26,506 nt of DNA from JBHEKP01 sp041859375 (GTDB taxonomy: Bacteria; Hydrogenedentota; Hydrogenedentia; Hydrogenedentales; CAITNO01), in contig JBHEKP010000109.1 of assembly GCA_041859375.1 (NCBI GenBank), positions 1 to 26,506 of the forward strand. The letters are read 5' to 3'. A model generated the notes under the pieces. That model ran no database searches, was not told where the DNA came from, and was given only the letters and a program-made list of their open reading frames with translations. This document shows, piece by piece, positions 1 to 7,996 of the stretch (position 1 is its first letter; every line of letters starts with the position of its first letter). A program made the position numbers and the translations under genes.

Positions 1-1
1 C

Positions 2-325
2 GCCCTGTCCACCATCGTCCACCGGGACAACTCGGTGTACCTGGGGCGGGCGCTGGCGTCGAAACTGCGCAAGCTCATCCCCCGGCAGCAGTACGAGATC
101 GCGATCCAGGCGGCCATCTCCCGCAAGATCATCGTGCGGGAGACCGTGAAGGCCCTGCGCAAGAACGTCACGGCGAAATGCTACGGCGGCGACATCACCC
201 GCAAGCGCAAGCTCCTCGAAAAGCAGAAGGAGGGCAAGAAGCGCATGAAGCAGGTGGGCACGGTTGAGGTGCCCCAGGAGGCCTTCATGGCGCTGCTGCG
301 CGTCCATGAGGACGACGAGGGCTGA
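2..325 (+). CDS. lepA: Elongation factor 4 (LepA), C-terminal part only
   Basis: The 5' end lies outside the window; 107 codons remain and end at TGA 323-325. LepA is a ribosome-binding translational GTPase that back-translocates or remodels stalled ribosomes. The visible part is the LepA-specific C-terminal domain: it reads STIVHRDNSVYLGRALASKL, then a basic helix containing AISRKIIVRETVKALRKNVT, then the CYGGDITRKRKLLEKQKEGK segment that is nearly invariant in LepA. The GTPase domain is not in view. The signal peptidase gene starts one base after the stop, the lepA-lepB order known from many bacteria, so the two are probably cotranscribed. The family identification is very secure. Confidence 0.97.
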   Translation, partial: ALSTIVHRDNSVYLGRALASKLRKLIPRQQYEIAIQAAISRKIIVRETVKALRKNVTAKCYGGDITRKRKLLEKQKEGKKRMKQVGTVEVPQEAFMALLRVHEDDEG

Positions 326-326
326 C

Positions 327-1382
327 GTGGATCCCAACGCCCAAAGCGAAGCCCCCGAAGAGGCCGCGCCCGAGGCGGCCCGGCCCGGCGCGGTCCGCAG
401 CGCGCTGACCGTCCTGACCGGCCCCTGGACGCGGGGCAACCTGTTGTCCTGGATTGTGCTCATAGCGGCGGTGGCCGTCCTCAAGGGCTGCCTGATGGAC
501 CAGTACACCATCCCCTCCGGCTCCATGGAGCCCACCCTGCTGGGGGATCCCCGCTTTTTCCGGGGCGACCGGGTGCTGGTGGACAAGACGGCATTCGGCC
601 TGCGCGTGCCCTTCACAAAGAAATGGCTGGGCACATGGTCCGGGCCGGAGCGCTGGGACATCGTGGTGTTCCAGTCGGTGGAGCCCGACGCAAAACACCC
701 CATCCTCATCAAGCGCGTTGTGGGGCTGCCGGGCGAGGAGGTGGAAATCCGCGACGGCGCCGTGTACATCAACGGCGAAAAGCAGACCCCGCCCGACGCG
801 GGCGGCAGGCCGGTCCGGTACACCAGCGAGTTTGAACTGGACAAGCTGGAGCTCAAGCGGCAGTTTCTGCACCTTGCGAAGATGAACACGCCGGTGCCCA
901 TTCTGAATCCGGAGCACCCCCCCGTGCGCGCGCTGTACACGGACATGGACAAGTTTCACGCCCTGGTCTTTGACAAGGACGTGGACGCGCTGGATGACGC
1001 CGAGGTGGAGCGGTTGTGCCGGGACGTGAACCCCGCAAACCTGAACACGGTGAAGCATCTTGTCCGCGCCGGGCTGCCGGAACTGGTGTACGGCCTGCGG
1101 CCCGAACCGGAATTCCGGCGCGTGCCGGAGGGGCATTACCTGATGCTCGGCGACAACAGCGGCCACAGCCTGGACGGGCGCGTGTACGGCTGGGTGCCCC
1201 GGGAGAACCTGGTGGGCCGCACCTTCGCGGTCTGGTGGCCCTGGCCCCGGCGGCGCGACTTCACCGGGTTCAGCGGCACCTGGTGGGGCATGCTCATGCT
1301 CTACGGCATTCCGGCCGCCCTGGCGGCCATGGAGATTGCGGGCGTTGTCCGCAGGCGGAAAAACCGCCGGAACGCGGTGTGA
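327..1382 (+). CDS. lepB: Signal peptidase I (first copy) with a large insert
   Basis: Membrane serine protease (family S26) that removes signal peptides from exported proteins. I choose GTG 327, one base after the lepA stop and 6 bases after GAGG; an ATG at 264 is in frame but lies inside lepA. The product is 351 residues. A membrane segment spans about 38-57, followed by the catalytic Ser66 in IPSGSMEPTL. The general base is Lys129 in IKRVVGLPGEE, and the GDNSxxSxD box is at about 275-283. Between these boxes, roughly residues 150-255, there is a charged insert not found in short S26 enzymes. A second hydrophobic segment lies near the C-terminus and ends in a basic tail (RRRKNRR). All catalytic residues are present, so it should be active. 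It is paralogous to the copy at 14728-16098. Confidence 0.95.
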   Translation: MDPNAQSEAPEEAAPEAARPGAVRSALTVLTGPWTRGNLLSWIVLIAAVAVLKGCLMDQYTIPSGSMEPTLLGDPRFFRGDRVLVDKTAFGLRVPFTKKWLGTWSGPERWDIVVFQSVEPDAKHPILIKRVVGLPGEEVEIRDGAVYINGEKQTPPDAGGRPVRYTSEFELDKLELKRQFLHLAKMNTPVPILNPEHPPVRALYTDMDKFHALVFDKDVDALDDAEVERLCRDVNPANLNTVKHLVRAGLPELVYGLRPEPEFRRVPEGHYLMLGDNSGHSLDGRVYGWVPRENLVGRTFAVWWPWPRRRDFTGFSGTWWGMLMLYGIPAALAAMEIAGVVRRRKNRRNAV

Positions 1383-1431
1383 GGGGCGGGCGGGCGCGGA
1401 ATCACGCCGCAGGCGCTTTCACCAGCCGGAC

Positions 1432-2862
1432 TTAATTCCCCAGCAGCCTCCGCTCAATTTCCTCCAGCGTGGCACCCCTGGTTTCGGGCACCTTTTTCCA
1501 AACATAGAGGAAGCCCAGCAGGCAGACGAGGGCGTAGCCCCAGAAGGTGCCCGCCGGTCCCAGCCCGCTGTTGAGGTAGGGGAAGGAGAAGGTGAGGGTG
1601 AGGCAGCCCATCCACAGGGAGAACACGCCCACAGACATGGCCGCGCCCCGGATGCGGTTGGGGAATATCTCGGAGAGGAGCACCCAGGTGACGGGCGCGA
1701 GGGAGCAGCTGTAGAAGGCGATGGCCACCATGACCAGCACGAGCATGTGCAGGCCCCGGCTCTCAAAGTGGTAGCCGAGTCCCATGAGGGCGTAGGTGCC
1801 CGCCAGTCCCGCCGAACCCGCCAGCATGAGTATCTTCCGGCCGAAACGGTCCACCAGGGCGATGGCCACAAAGGTGAAGACCAGGTTGGTCACGCCGGTG
1901 ATGACAATGCTCATCAGCATTTGGGACACGCCGTAGCCCGCCGCCTTGAACACCTCCTCGGCATAGTTGAAGATGACGTTGATGCCGCACCACTGCTGGA
2001 AAACCGCCAGCACCACGCCGAGAAGCACGATGCGGGCCATGCGGGGCTCAAACAGCTCCGAAAACCGCACCTTTTCCGTCTCGTTGCGCAGGGTGTCGCC
2101 GATTTCCACCAGCGAGGCCTCGGCGTGGGCCGCGCCGCCGATGCTTTCCAGCACCGCGCGGGCCCGGTCCATGCGCCGGTTTTTCGCCAGCCAACGGGGG
2201 CTTTCGGGGACGAAAAACATGGCGAGAAAAAACACCGCCGCGGGAAGGGCCTCCGCCCCGAACATCCACCGCCATCCGGTCTGCCCGTTCCAGGAGGCGA
2301 GTATCTCCGCCGTGGTGGCGTCGGGCGGCACGGGCCGCGCGATGGCAAGGTTGACGATTTGCGCGAGGAGAATGCCGATGACAATGGTCAACTGGTTGAC
2401 CGACACGAGGCGGCCCCGGATGAAGGCCGGGGAAACCTCGGCGATGTACATGGGGGAGAGGTTGGACGCCAGGCCGATGGCCACGCCGCCCACAATGCGC
2501 CAAATCACGAAACTGGAGAAACTGTCCGCCAGCGCCGTGCCGACGGCTGATGCCAGAAACAACGCCCCCGACGCGACAAGGAGCCGTTTCCGGCCGTAGA
2601 GGTCGCTCAGTCCGCCCGACAGCACCGCCCCGGCCAGGCAGCCCGCCAGGGCGCTGCTCATGGCCCAGCCGATTTCGAAGGGGGTGGTCAGGTCGAAGTA
2701 TTTTTCATAGAAGGGCTTGGCCCCGCCAATCACCACCCAGTCATACCCGAAAAGCAGGCCGCCCATCGCCGCCACAAGGCAAATGGACCAGATGAAGGGC
2801 ATCCGGTACCGGACGTTGTTTTCAGGGGCGCTCAATGCCGAAGGGGCGGTGGCAGGCTGCAT
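1432..2862 (-). CDS. MFS sugar porter (sugar:H+ symporter type)
   Basis: Inner-membrane transporter of the sugar porter branch of the major facilitator superfamily, 476 residues from ATG 2862. That ATG has AGAGGTG just upstream; a TTG at 2889 would add nine residues but has no such site. About twelve hydrophobic segments are visible. Family signatures are in order: DLYGRKRLL in the loop after TM2, PESPRWL before the central loop, DRFGRK in the second half, and PETRGATLEEIE at the C-terminal end. Substrate cannot be read from sequence; relatives carry xylose, arabinose, galactose or glucose. It is the last gene of the leftward glycosidase cluster, 76 bases after the GT2 gene, so arabinose or galactose released by the upstream enzymes is a reasonable guess. 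Confidence 0.93.
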   Translation of the reverse strand: MQPATAPSALSAPENNVRYRMPFIWSICLVAAMGGLLFGYDWVVIGGAKPFYEKYFDLTTPFEIGWAMSSALAGCLAGAVLSGGLSDLYGRKRLLVASGALFLASAVGTALADSFSSFVIWRIVGGVAIGLASNLSPMYIAEVSPAFIRGRLVSVNQLTIVIGILLAQIVNLAIARPVPPDATTAEILASWNGQTGWRWMFGAEALPAAVFFLAMFFVPESPRWLAKNRRMDRARAVLESIGGAAHAEASLVEIGDTLRNETEKVRFSELFEPRMARIVLLGVVLAVFQQWCGINVIFNYAEEVFKAAGYGVSQMLMSIVITGVTNLVFTFVAIALVDRFGRKILMLAGSAGLAGTYALMGLGYHFESRGLHMLVLVMVAIAFYSCSLAPVTWVLLSEIFPNRIRGAAMSVGVFSLWMGCLTLTFSFPYLNSGLGPAGTFWGYALVCLLGFLYVWKKVPETRGATLEEIERRLLGN

Positions 2863-2886
2863 AAACACCTCTTTTCTTACGGTAAC

Positions 2887-2936
2887 CAATAATTATTGCG
2901 GCATGAGACTACACAAGGGCGGGGACGGTTTTCCAA
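2887..2936 (-). promoter_or_regulatory. Weak candidate promoter and palindromic operator before the sugar porter
   Basis: On the minus strand a TTGGAA (2931-2936) and TGTAGT (2908-2913) are separated by 17 bases, each matching 4 of 6 sigma-70 positions. Just downstream lies a perfect 12-base palindrome, CAATAATTATTG (2887-2898), where a repressor could bind. This could give the transporter separate sugar control inside the larger operon. The match is weak and the palindrome may be chance in an AT-rich gap. Confidence 0.25.
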
Positions 2937-2938
2937 TC

Positions 2939-3937
2939 TCAGGCCAAAAACAGGTAATCGCGGTATTCCTCATAGCCCAAGGCGGCGCAGGTGGCCCGGA
3001 TGTCTTTCCGCGCCCCGGGCGTTCCCACAGTAACCAACAAAAACGCACGTCCGGGCGGCGGGAGTTGCTCCGGGGTTATCACCCGATACCCATGAATCAT
3101 CCGGCCAATTTTCCGTGGGTTGATGTCCACCACCGCCTCAGGCCGCCAATCACTCCATTCCTTCAGCCATTGTTTTCCCACTTCCCCGGCACCCCATTGA
3201 TAAATCGTTTTATGCCTTTTTGTGATAGATTCTGACATATAATGACGTTTTATGACGCGAAATGAGTGTTCATTATACCGGTTGTCCCGCATGGACAGGC
3301 GGCGGGGGTGTTCCCGCCACTCCAGCACGGGGCATTCGGTTTTGGCGAAGACCACACCCGCCCGCCATGCCCTCAGGACGAGATCGTAGTCCTCAGGCCA
3401 TCCAAAATCCTGGTACCCGCCGAGTGCGTCATAGACTTCCCGCTTCAGGAAGAAAGTGGGATGGGGGAGGGGGCACTCCACGAAGATCTCCCGGACAATT
3501 TCGTCATGAGTGACGAGGGCGTTTATCCACTCCTCATAGCGCCGCCGCCCCGAACCAATCCGCTCCCCGAAGATGCGCACCCGTCCCCCGGCAAATCCGG
3601 CTCCGGTGCGTTCCACAAGCGCCACCTGTTCCTCGAAACGGTGGGGGAGGGAAATGTCATCGGCGTCCATCCGCGCCAGCCACCGGCCTTCCGCCAGTTC
3701 CGCCGCCCGACGTAACGCCGCCACAATCCCCGCCCTCGGCATGGCCTCCACCCGGATGCGCCCGTCCCCCCGCGCGGTGTCATGGAGCAGGTCCAGGGTG
3801 CCGTCATCCGACCCGTCGTCCACCACCACCGCCTCCCAGTCTTCCAGTGTTTGGCTTTGCAGGGAGGCAATTGCCTCCCCCAGAGTCTTGGCCCCGTTAT
3901 GGACGGGGAGGAGCACCGATATGAGGGGCCGCTTCAT
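2939..3937 (-). CDS. GT2 family glycosyltransferase with C-terminal Rossmann-like domain
   Basis: Transfers a sugar from a nucleotide sugar to an unknown acceptor; 332 residues, no membrane segment, so cytoplasmic. The N-terminal GT-A fold starts with ISVLLPVHNGAKTLGEAIAS. VVVDDGSDDGT sits at about 38-47 and the metal-binding D91-A-D93 in ARMDADDIS. A PEDYDL motif near the acceptor site follows the GGY segment. From about residue 242 a separate segment begins with YQWGAGEVGKQW, a GxGxxG turn, then VVDINPRKIG and a second beta-alpha stretch. It looks like a CoA- or nucleotide-binding domain of the kind found in PglD-like acyltransferases. The gene sits 19 bases after the alpha-galactosidase gene, an odd place for a biosynthetic enzyme. 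Acceptor and product are unknown. Confidence 0.9.
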   Translation of the reverse strand: MKRPLISVLLPVHNGAKTLGEAIASLQSQTLEDWEAVVVDDGSDDGTLDLLHDTARGDGRIRVEAMPRAGIVAALRRAAELAEGRWLARMDADDISLPHRFEEQVALVERTGAGFAGGRVRIFGERIGSGRRRYEEWINALVTHDEIVREIFVECPLPHPTFFLKREVYDALGGYQDFGWPEDYDLVLRAWRAGVVFAKTECPVLEWREHPRRLSMRDNRYNEHSFRVIKRHYMSESITKRHKTIYQWGAGEVGKQWLKEWSDWRPEAVVDINPRKIGRMIHGYRVITPEQLPPPGRAFLLVTVGTPGARKDIRATCAALGYEEYRDYLFLA

Positions 3938-3956
3938 GGCTGGGAACCCGCTCCGG

Positions 3957-6467
3957 TCATTGACTGTTGCGCTTGTAGGTGAAGAGCACGGAGCCGGGCC
4001 GGGTGCTGATCTCCACGGGAATCCCCTTGTCCATCAGGTCGCCGCCGGTCATTTCAAAGGGCTTTTCCGGGGTGTCCAGATCGGTCACCGTGTAGCGGGC
4101 GGAACGGTCAAGGCCGCGCAGGACAAGGTCGGCGGACCGGTAGATGCTTCCCTCGCGGCGAAACACCTGCACCATGCCCCCGCCAGCCCCGGGCCGGTCA
4201 AACTGCCAGCCGATCCAGGCGTTCCCGTCGAGGCTGTACGGCGTGAGGGGATAGAAGTCGCCCGCATAGTTTGGGGCGACCTGTTTCCACTGCGCTGTCA
4301 GCCTGCGCAGTTCGTCATAGTTCAGGTCCGTCCGGCGCGCGTCCCACAGGCAGTTCGGGTAGGGGGTCATCATGCTGCGGAAAAGATAGGCGTCCGCCTC
4401 CTTCACGCCGGTGCCGTGGAAGGGTATCCAGGGGGAGATTCCGTAGGTGCAGCACTGTGTGCCGACGGGTTCCATGATGTAATCAGAGCGCCACAGGGGC
4501 ACGGAGCGGCGGAGCGTTTCGAGATCATTGCGGCGGCCGCCGCTGGCACAGGTGTCGATGCGGAGACCGGGTCTGCGCCGGAGCAGTTCGTCCCAGAAGG
4601 CGAGGTACCCGGCGACATGGCGCATCTCGGTGATGCCCTGCCGATCCGGCGCGTCGGCGTTGCGCCAGTAATCAAGGGGGTCCATGTTGAAATCCTGCCG
4701 GTACAGGTCGACGCCCTGGCTTGTCAGAAGGCTGTCGGTGTGGTCCACAAGCCATTGCCAGGCGTCCGGGTTGCCCAGATCCAGCAGTTTCTGCCCGCCG
4801 TCCGCGCCGAGCAGCCATTCGGGATGGGTGTCGTAAAGCCATGTGCCGGGGGTGACGCGCTCCGGTTCAAACCATAGAATCGTTTCGATTCCACGGGCGC
4901 GGGCGTGATCCGTGATGGCGCGCAGGCCGTTCGGGAAGCGCTTCGTGTCAACCTCCCAGGTGCCGGTGTTGGGCCAGCCGGAGGCGTTGACATACCAGCC
5001 CGCGTCCATCCACCAGTAATCAATGGGGATGCGCTCCTCCACATAGCGGTCAATGAACGCAAACTGGCTGGCCTCGTCGGCGGTGACCATTTCGCCGAAG
5101 AAATGGGAGGAGCATCCGGCGAGGTGGGTGGGGCGGAGCCGGCCACCGGGGCGGGGCACATTGTGCGCGATCATCCATCGCCGCCAGGTGTTCTGTGAAT
5201 CCACGCGGTCGCCCTTCCAGAACTGGAGCACGATGAGGGGGGTGCGCGCCTCCTCGCCGGGATGGAGCGTGAAATGGGTCAGTTCCTGGCCCGCCGCCAC
5301 ATGCAGTCCCGCGCCGCCGTCGCGGGTGAAGGTCGCCTGCCACTGGCCGGGCCACCCAACCACGGCGATAACGCCTTCACCGGGCCATTCGATGTTGAAA
5401 TAGGGGAAGTCGCCGTTGCTGCCGCGGCCGCCCGCCGCGGCGAGCCGCTTTGACTCCTTCGCCTTCAGGACGGACGCATGGGGCTCGTAGTCGTTCGGCG
5501 CGCAGATGCTTCCCGTGTGGTGGTGCAGGGTGAACTCGCCCGGACGGGCGAATCGGGCGTAGACCCCGTCGTCGAGGCGGTTGAAACTGGTGTCCAGCGC
5601 CTGGATTTCAGAGAGAATCGGCGTGTCCGCCGCGCCGGTGTTCTTGAAATGGAGTGTCCATTCGATGGTGGGAAAATCAAGGTACTCCACGGCGGCGCAG
5701 CGCACTTCGAGGCCGGTGGCGGGGTCGCGGTAACGCAGTTCATGCTGTGTGCGGAAATCATCAAGCCGCGTGGAGCTTGCCTCCCGGGTGAAACCGGGCA
5801 GGAGTTCGGCAAAGGTTTTGCCGCCGTACTTGAAGGAGAAGGGCGGCTCCTTTGCGGGCGGAGCATTCTCTTCCCGCCCGCCCGTCACCGGAAGGTCGCC
5901 CAGCCAAAGGACGCGGCCGTCGGCGAGGGTGACTTTGGCGTCAACCCAGACGGCCTGATCGCAGCTGTTTCCGTCGCCGCCGTCACCGGCCTGGAGGTGG
6001 AATTCCGTCGCGCCGCCGAGGTTCACACTGACGGGAACGGGGGCCATGCCTTCGCGCAGCACGGATGATTTGAAGGCCTCCGCCGTGCCGCCCACGGCAA
6101 CCGTGAAGATGACGCTTCCCTGGCCGCCGCGTGTCTGGCTGTTGGTGTCAACGCCGACACTGGCGGAAAATTCCCCGCCCGGCCCCGGCAGCGTCACCAG
6201 CACGTCACTGGGGGCATGGGTGAAAAGGCCCCGCCGGTATTCGCCCGCGCCAAGTGTGAGGGGCCGGTCCACGCGGCAGTTGCTCCAGACGGCGTCAAAA
6301 TGGGTAAGAATGGTGAGACTGCCGGAAGGTTCCGCCGGGGCGGAGTTGTCGAATTTTGCGCCCACCCATTTCCGCATCTCCGCCATCTCCGACGGCGCGC
6401 CCGCCGCCTGTGCCGCCGAACACACAAAACAAATCACACCCATGCCCGTCATCAAAAGGGTTCGCAT
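3957..6467 (-). CDS. Secreted GH36 alpha-galactosidase with N-terminal NPCBM-like domain
   Basis: Hydrolyses terminal alpha-galactosyl residues (raffinose-type sugars, galactomannan). From ATG 6467, preceded by GGAAGGG at 10 bases, the product is 836 residues and starts with a signal peptide likely cut after AQA. An ATG at 6500 overlaps the GH51 stop as ATGA and would add 11 residues before the signal peptide. Residues about 50-190 match an NPCBM carbohydrate-binding module (WSNCRVDRPLTLGAGEYRRG, then FSASVGVD). The GH36 catalytic barrel follows with DYWWMDAGWY and ETILWFEPERV. The nucleophile is Asp592 in YRQDFN and the acid/base is Asp662 in LWRSDY. A short beta-domain closes the protein. 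Family certain; the exact substrate is not. Confidence 0.94.
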   Translation of the reverse strand: MRTLLMTGMGVICFVCSAAQAAGAPSEMAEMRKWVGAKFDNSAPAEPSGSLTILTHFDAVWSNCRVDRPLTLGAGEYRRGLFTHAPSDVLVTLPGPGGEFSASVGVDTNSQTRGGQGSVIFTVAVGGTAEAFKSSVLREGMAPVPVSVNLGGATEFHLQAGDGGDGNSCDQAVWVDAKVTLADGRVLWLGDLPVTGGREENAPPAKEPPFSFKYGGKTFAELLPGFTREASSTRLDDFRTQHELRYRDPATGLEVRCAAVEYLDFPTIEWTLHFKNTGAADTPILSEIQALDTSFNRLDDGVYARFARPGEFTLHHHTGSICAPNDYEPHASVLKAKESKRLAAAGGRGSNGDFPYFNIEWPGEGVIAVVGWPGQWQATFTRDGGAGLHVAAGQELTHFTLHPGEEARTPLIVLQFWKGDRVDSQNTWRRWMIAHNVPRPGGRLRPTHLAGCSSHFFGEMVTADEASQFAFIDRYVEERIPIDYWWMDAGWYVNASGWPNTGTWEVDTKRFPNGLRAITDHARARGIETILWFEPERVTPGTWLYDTHPEWLLGADGGQKLLDLGNPDAWQWLVDHTDSLLTSQGVDLYRQDFNMDPLDYWRNADAPDRQGITEMRHVAGYLAFWDELLRRRPGLRIDTCASGGRRNDLETLRRSVPLWRSDYIMEPVGTQCCTYGISPWIPFHGTGVKEADAYLFRSMMTPYPNCLWDARRTDLNYDELRRLTAQWKQVAPNYAGDFYPLTPYSLDGNAWIGWQFDRPGAGGGMVQVFRREGSIYRSADLVLRGLDRSARYTVTDLDTPEKPFEMTGGDLMDKGIPVEISTRPGSVLFTYKRNSQ

Positions 6468-6496
6468 GCCAAGATTTCCCTTCCTTGGTTCTGTGA

Positions 6497-7993
6497 TCAT
6501 TGCAGGGTGATGGTCAGGGCCGTCATGGAATGCCTGGGGAAGACATGGACTAGGGAGCCATCCTCGCGGAGTTCCGATTTCGCCCGCTTTGCGGTGACTG
6601 CGGAGGGGGTCTCAAAACTGTTCATGGCGTTGGGGGCGGGGGCCGACAGAATTTTTGCGGAAACGGAGGCCGCCTTCGCGCCGTTCAGCGTGATGGCCGT
6701 TTCCAAATCCTCCCCCAGCGAGCGGTTCACCACGGTGAGGTGGAGTTTGCGCCCGGAAAGGGAGGCGCTGGCGTCCAGGCAGTCCACGGTGCGAAGGGCT
6801 GTGAAACCCGTGCCGTGGGCCTCATAAGACGGGCCCTCCACCTCCTGTGTCACCAGCCTGCCGTTCATATGGGGCCGCATCAGCTCAAAGACATAGTAGG
6901 TGGGTGTGAGGAACATGGCGTTCCCCCTGGTCACCGCCATGCACTGGAGCACGTTGACGGTTTGGGCGATGTTGGCCATGGTCACCCGCCTGGCCCAGCG
7001 GTTGAAGAGGTTGAGCACGCTGCCCGCCAGCAGGGCGTCGCGCAGGGTGTTTTCCTGCTCCAGCCCGTTTTCCACCGTTGCCGAGGGGTGCCAGACGCCC
7101 CACTCGTCCACCACAATCCCCACAAACCTGTCGGGGAAGTAATAGCGCAGGACCGCCTCGGTCAGTTCGAGATCGCGTTCCATGGCGTGGACATCCGCAA
7201 AGAGCGCGCGGAACTCCCCGTCACTGAAGTCCGCCCCCGCGCCGCGCGAGAAATAGCGGTGCAGCGAAAGGTGGTCCAGCAGGTCCGGGTGCTTCAGCGC
7301 GGCGCAGAAATCATGGTTCCATTCGTTGAGCACCGGGTTTTTGCGGTCGCCAAAGGAGGCACCGCAGGCCACCAGTTGGATGGAGGGGTCAATCTGCCGC
7401 ATGTAATTGGCGAAGCGGCGGTATTCCCCGGCATAGCCCGCGCCGTCAAAACGCCCGCCGCAGCCCCAGTTTTCATTGCCCACGCCCCACCATCGCACCC
7501 CGTGCGGGGCGGCGCTGCCGTTGGCGGCGCGCAGCCTTGTCAGCGCCGAGTCGCCGCCGAAATTGCAGTATTCCACCCAGTCCCGTGCCTCGCGCGGGGA
7601 GCCGGACCCCACATTGGCGCAAAAATAGGCGTCGGCGCCCGCCGCCGCGCAAAAGCGGGCGAATTCGTCCGTGCCGAATTCGTTTGACTCCCCCTGGCGC
7701 CACCAGGCATTGACCGTGGCGGGCCGCTCCGCGCGGGGACCAACACCGTCGCGCCAATGGTAGTCGTCGGCGAAGCAGCCGCCGGGCCAGCGCACCACGG
7801 GCGCGCGCAGGTGCTTGAGCGCGGCCAGCACGTCGAGGCGCACCCCGGACTCGTTTGGCACGCGGGAACGCTCCCCGACCCAGATGCCGCCGTGCACGCA
7901 GCGGCCGAGATGCTCGGCGAAATGGCCGTAAATTCCGGGGCGCACAACAGGCCCCGCCAGGGCGGGCCAGAGGCGGATTGCCGCGCCGCCCAC
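6497..7993 (-). CDS. GH51 alpha-L-arabinofuranosidase
   Basis: Releases terminal alpha-L-arabinofuranose from arabinan, arabinoxylan or their oligosaccharides with retention. The product is 498 residues from GTG 7993, the usual length of single-domain GH51 enzymes, with no signal peptide, so probably cytoplasmic. The start region reads GIYGHFAEHLGRCVHGGIW, typical of the family. Other landmarks are VVRWPGGCFADDYHWRDGVG, the acid/base Glu174 in VGNENWG, and the nucleophile Glu297 in VVDEWGVWHP. The gene begins 3 bases after the upstream stop and its TGA overlaps the upstream ATG of the alpha-galactosidase, so the three are one transcription unit. The start has only a weak ribosome binding site and may depend on translational coupling. 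Confidence 0.95.
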   Translation of the reverse strand: MGGAAIRLWPALAGPVVRPGIYGHFAEHLGRCVHGGIWVGERSRVPNESGVRLDVLAALKHLRAPVVRWPGGCFADDYHWRDGVGPRAERPATVNAWWRQGESNEFGTDEFARFCAAAGADAYFCANVGSGSPREARDWVEYCNFGGDSALTRLRAANGSAAPHGVRWWGVGNENWGCGGRFDGAGYAGEYRRFANYMRQIDPSIQLVACGASFGDRKNPVLNEWNHDFCAALKHPDLLDHLSLHRYFSRGAGADFSDGEFRALFADVHAMERDLELTEAVLRYYFPDRFVGIVVDEWGVWHPSATVENGLEQENTLRDALLAGSVLNLFNRWARRVTMANIAQTVNVLQCMAVTRGNAMFLTPTYYVFELMRPHMNGRLVTQEVEGPSYEAHGTGFTALRTVDCLDASASLSGRKLHLTVVNRSLGEDLETAITLNGAKAASVSAKILSAPAPNAMNSFETPSAVTAKRAKSELREDGSLVHVFPRHSMTALTITLQ

Positions 7994-7996
7994 GGC

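Noticed and set aside
1383..1431. Bidirectional terminator between the first signal peptidase and the sugar porter
   Set aside because: The gap is GC-rich, but I find no stable hairpin followed by a T run on either strand.
1336..2550. Open frame of 404 codons on the plus strand
   Set aside because: It is antisense to the MFS transporter, whose membrane segments and family motifs are clear.
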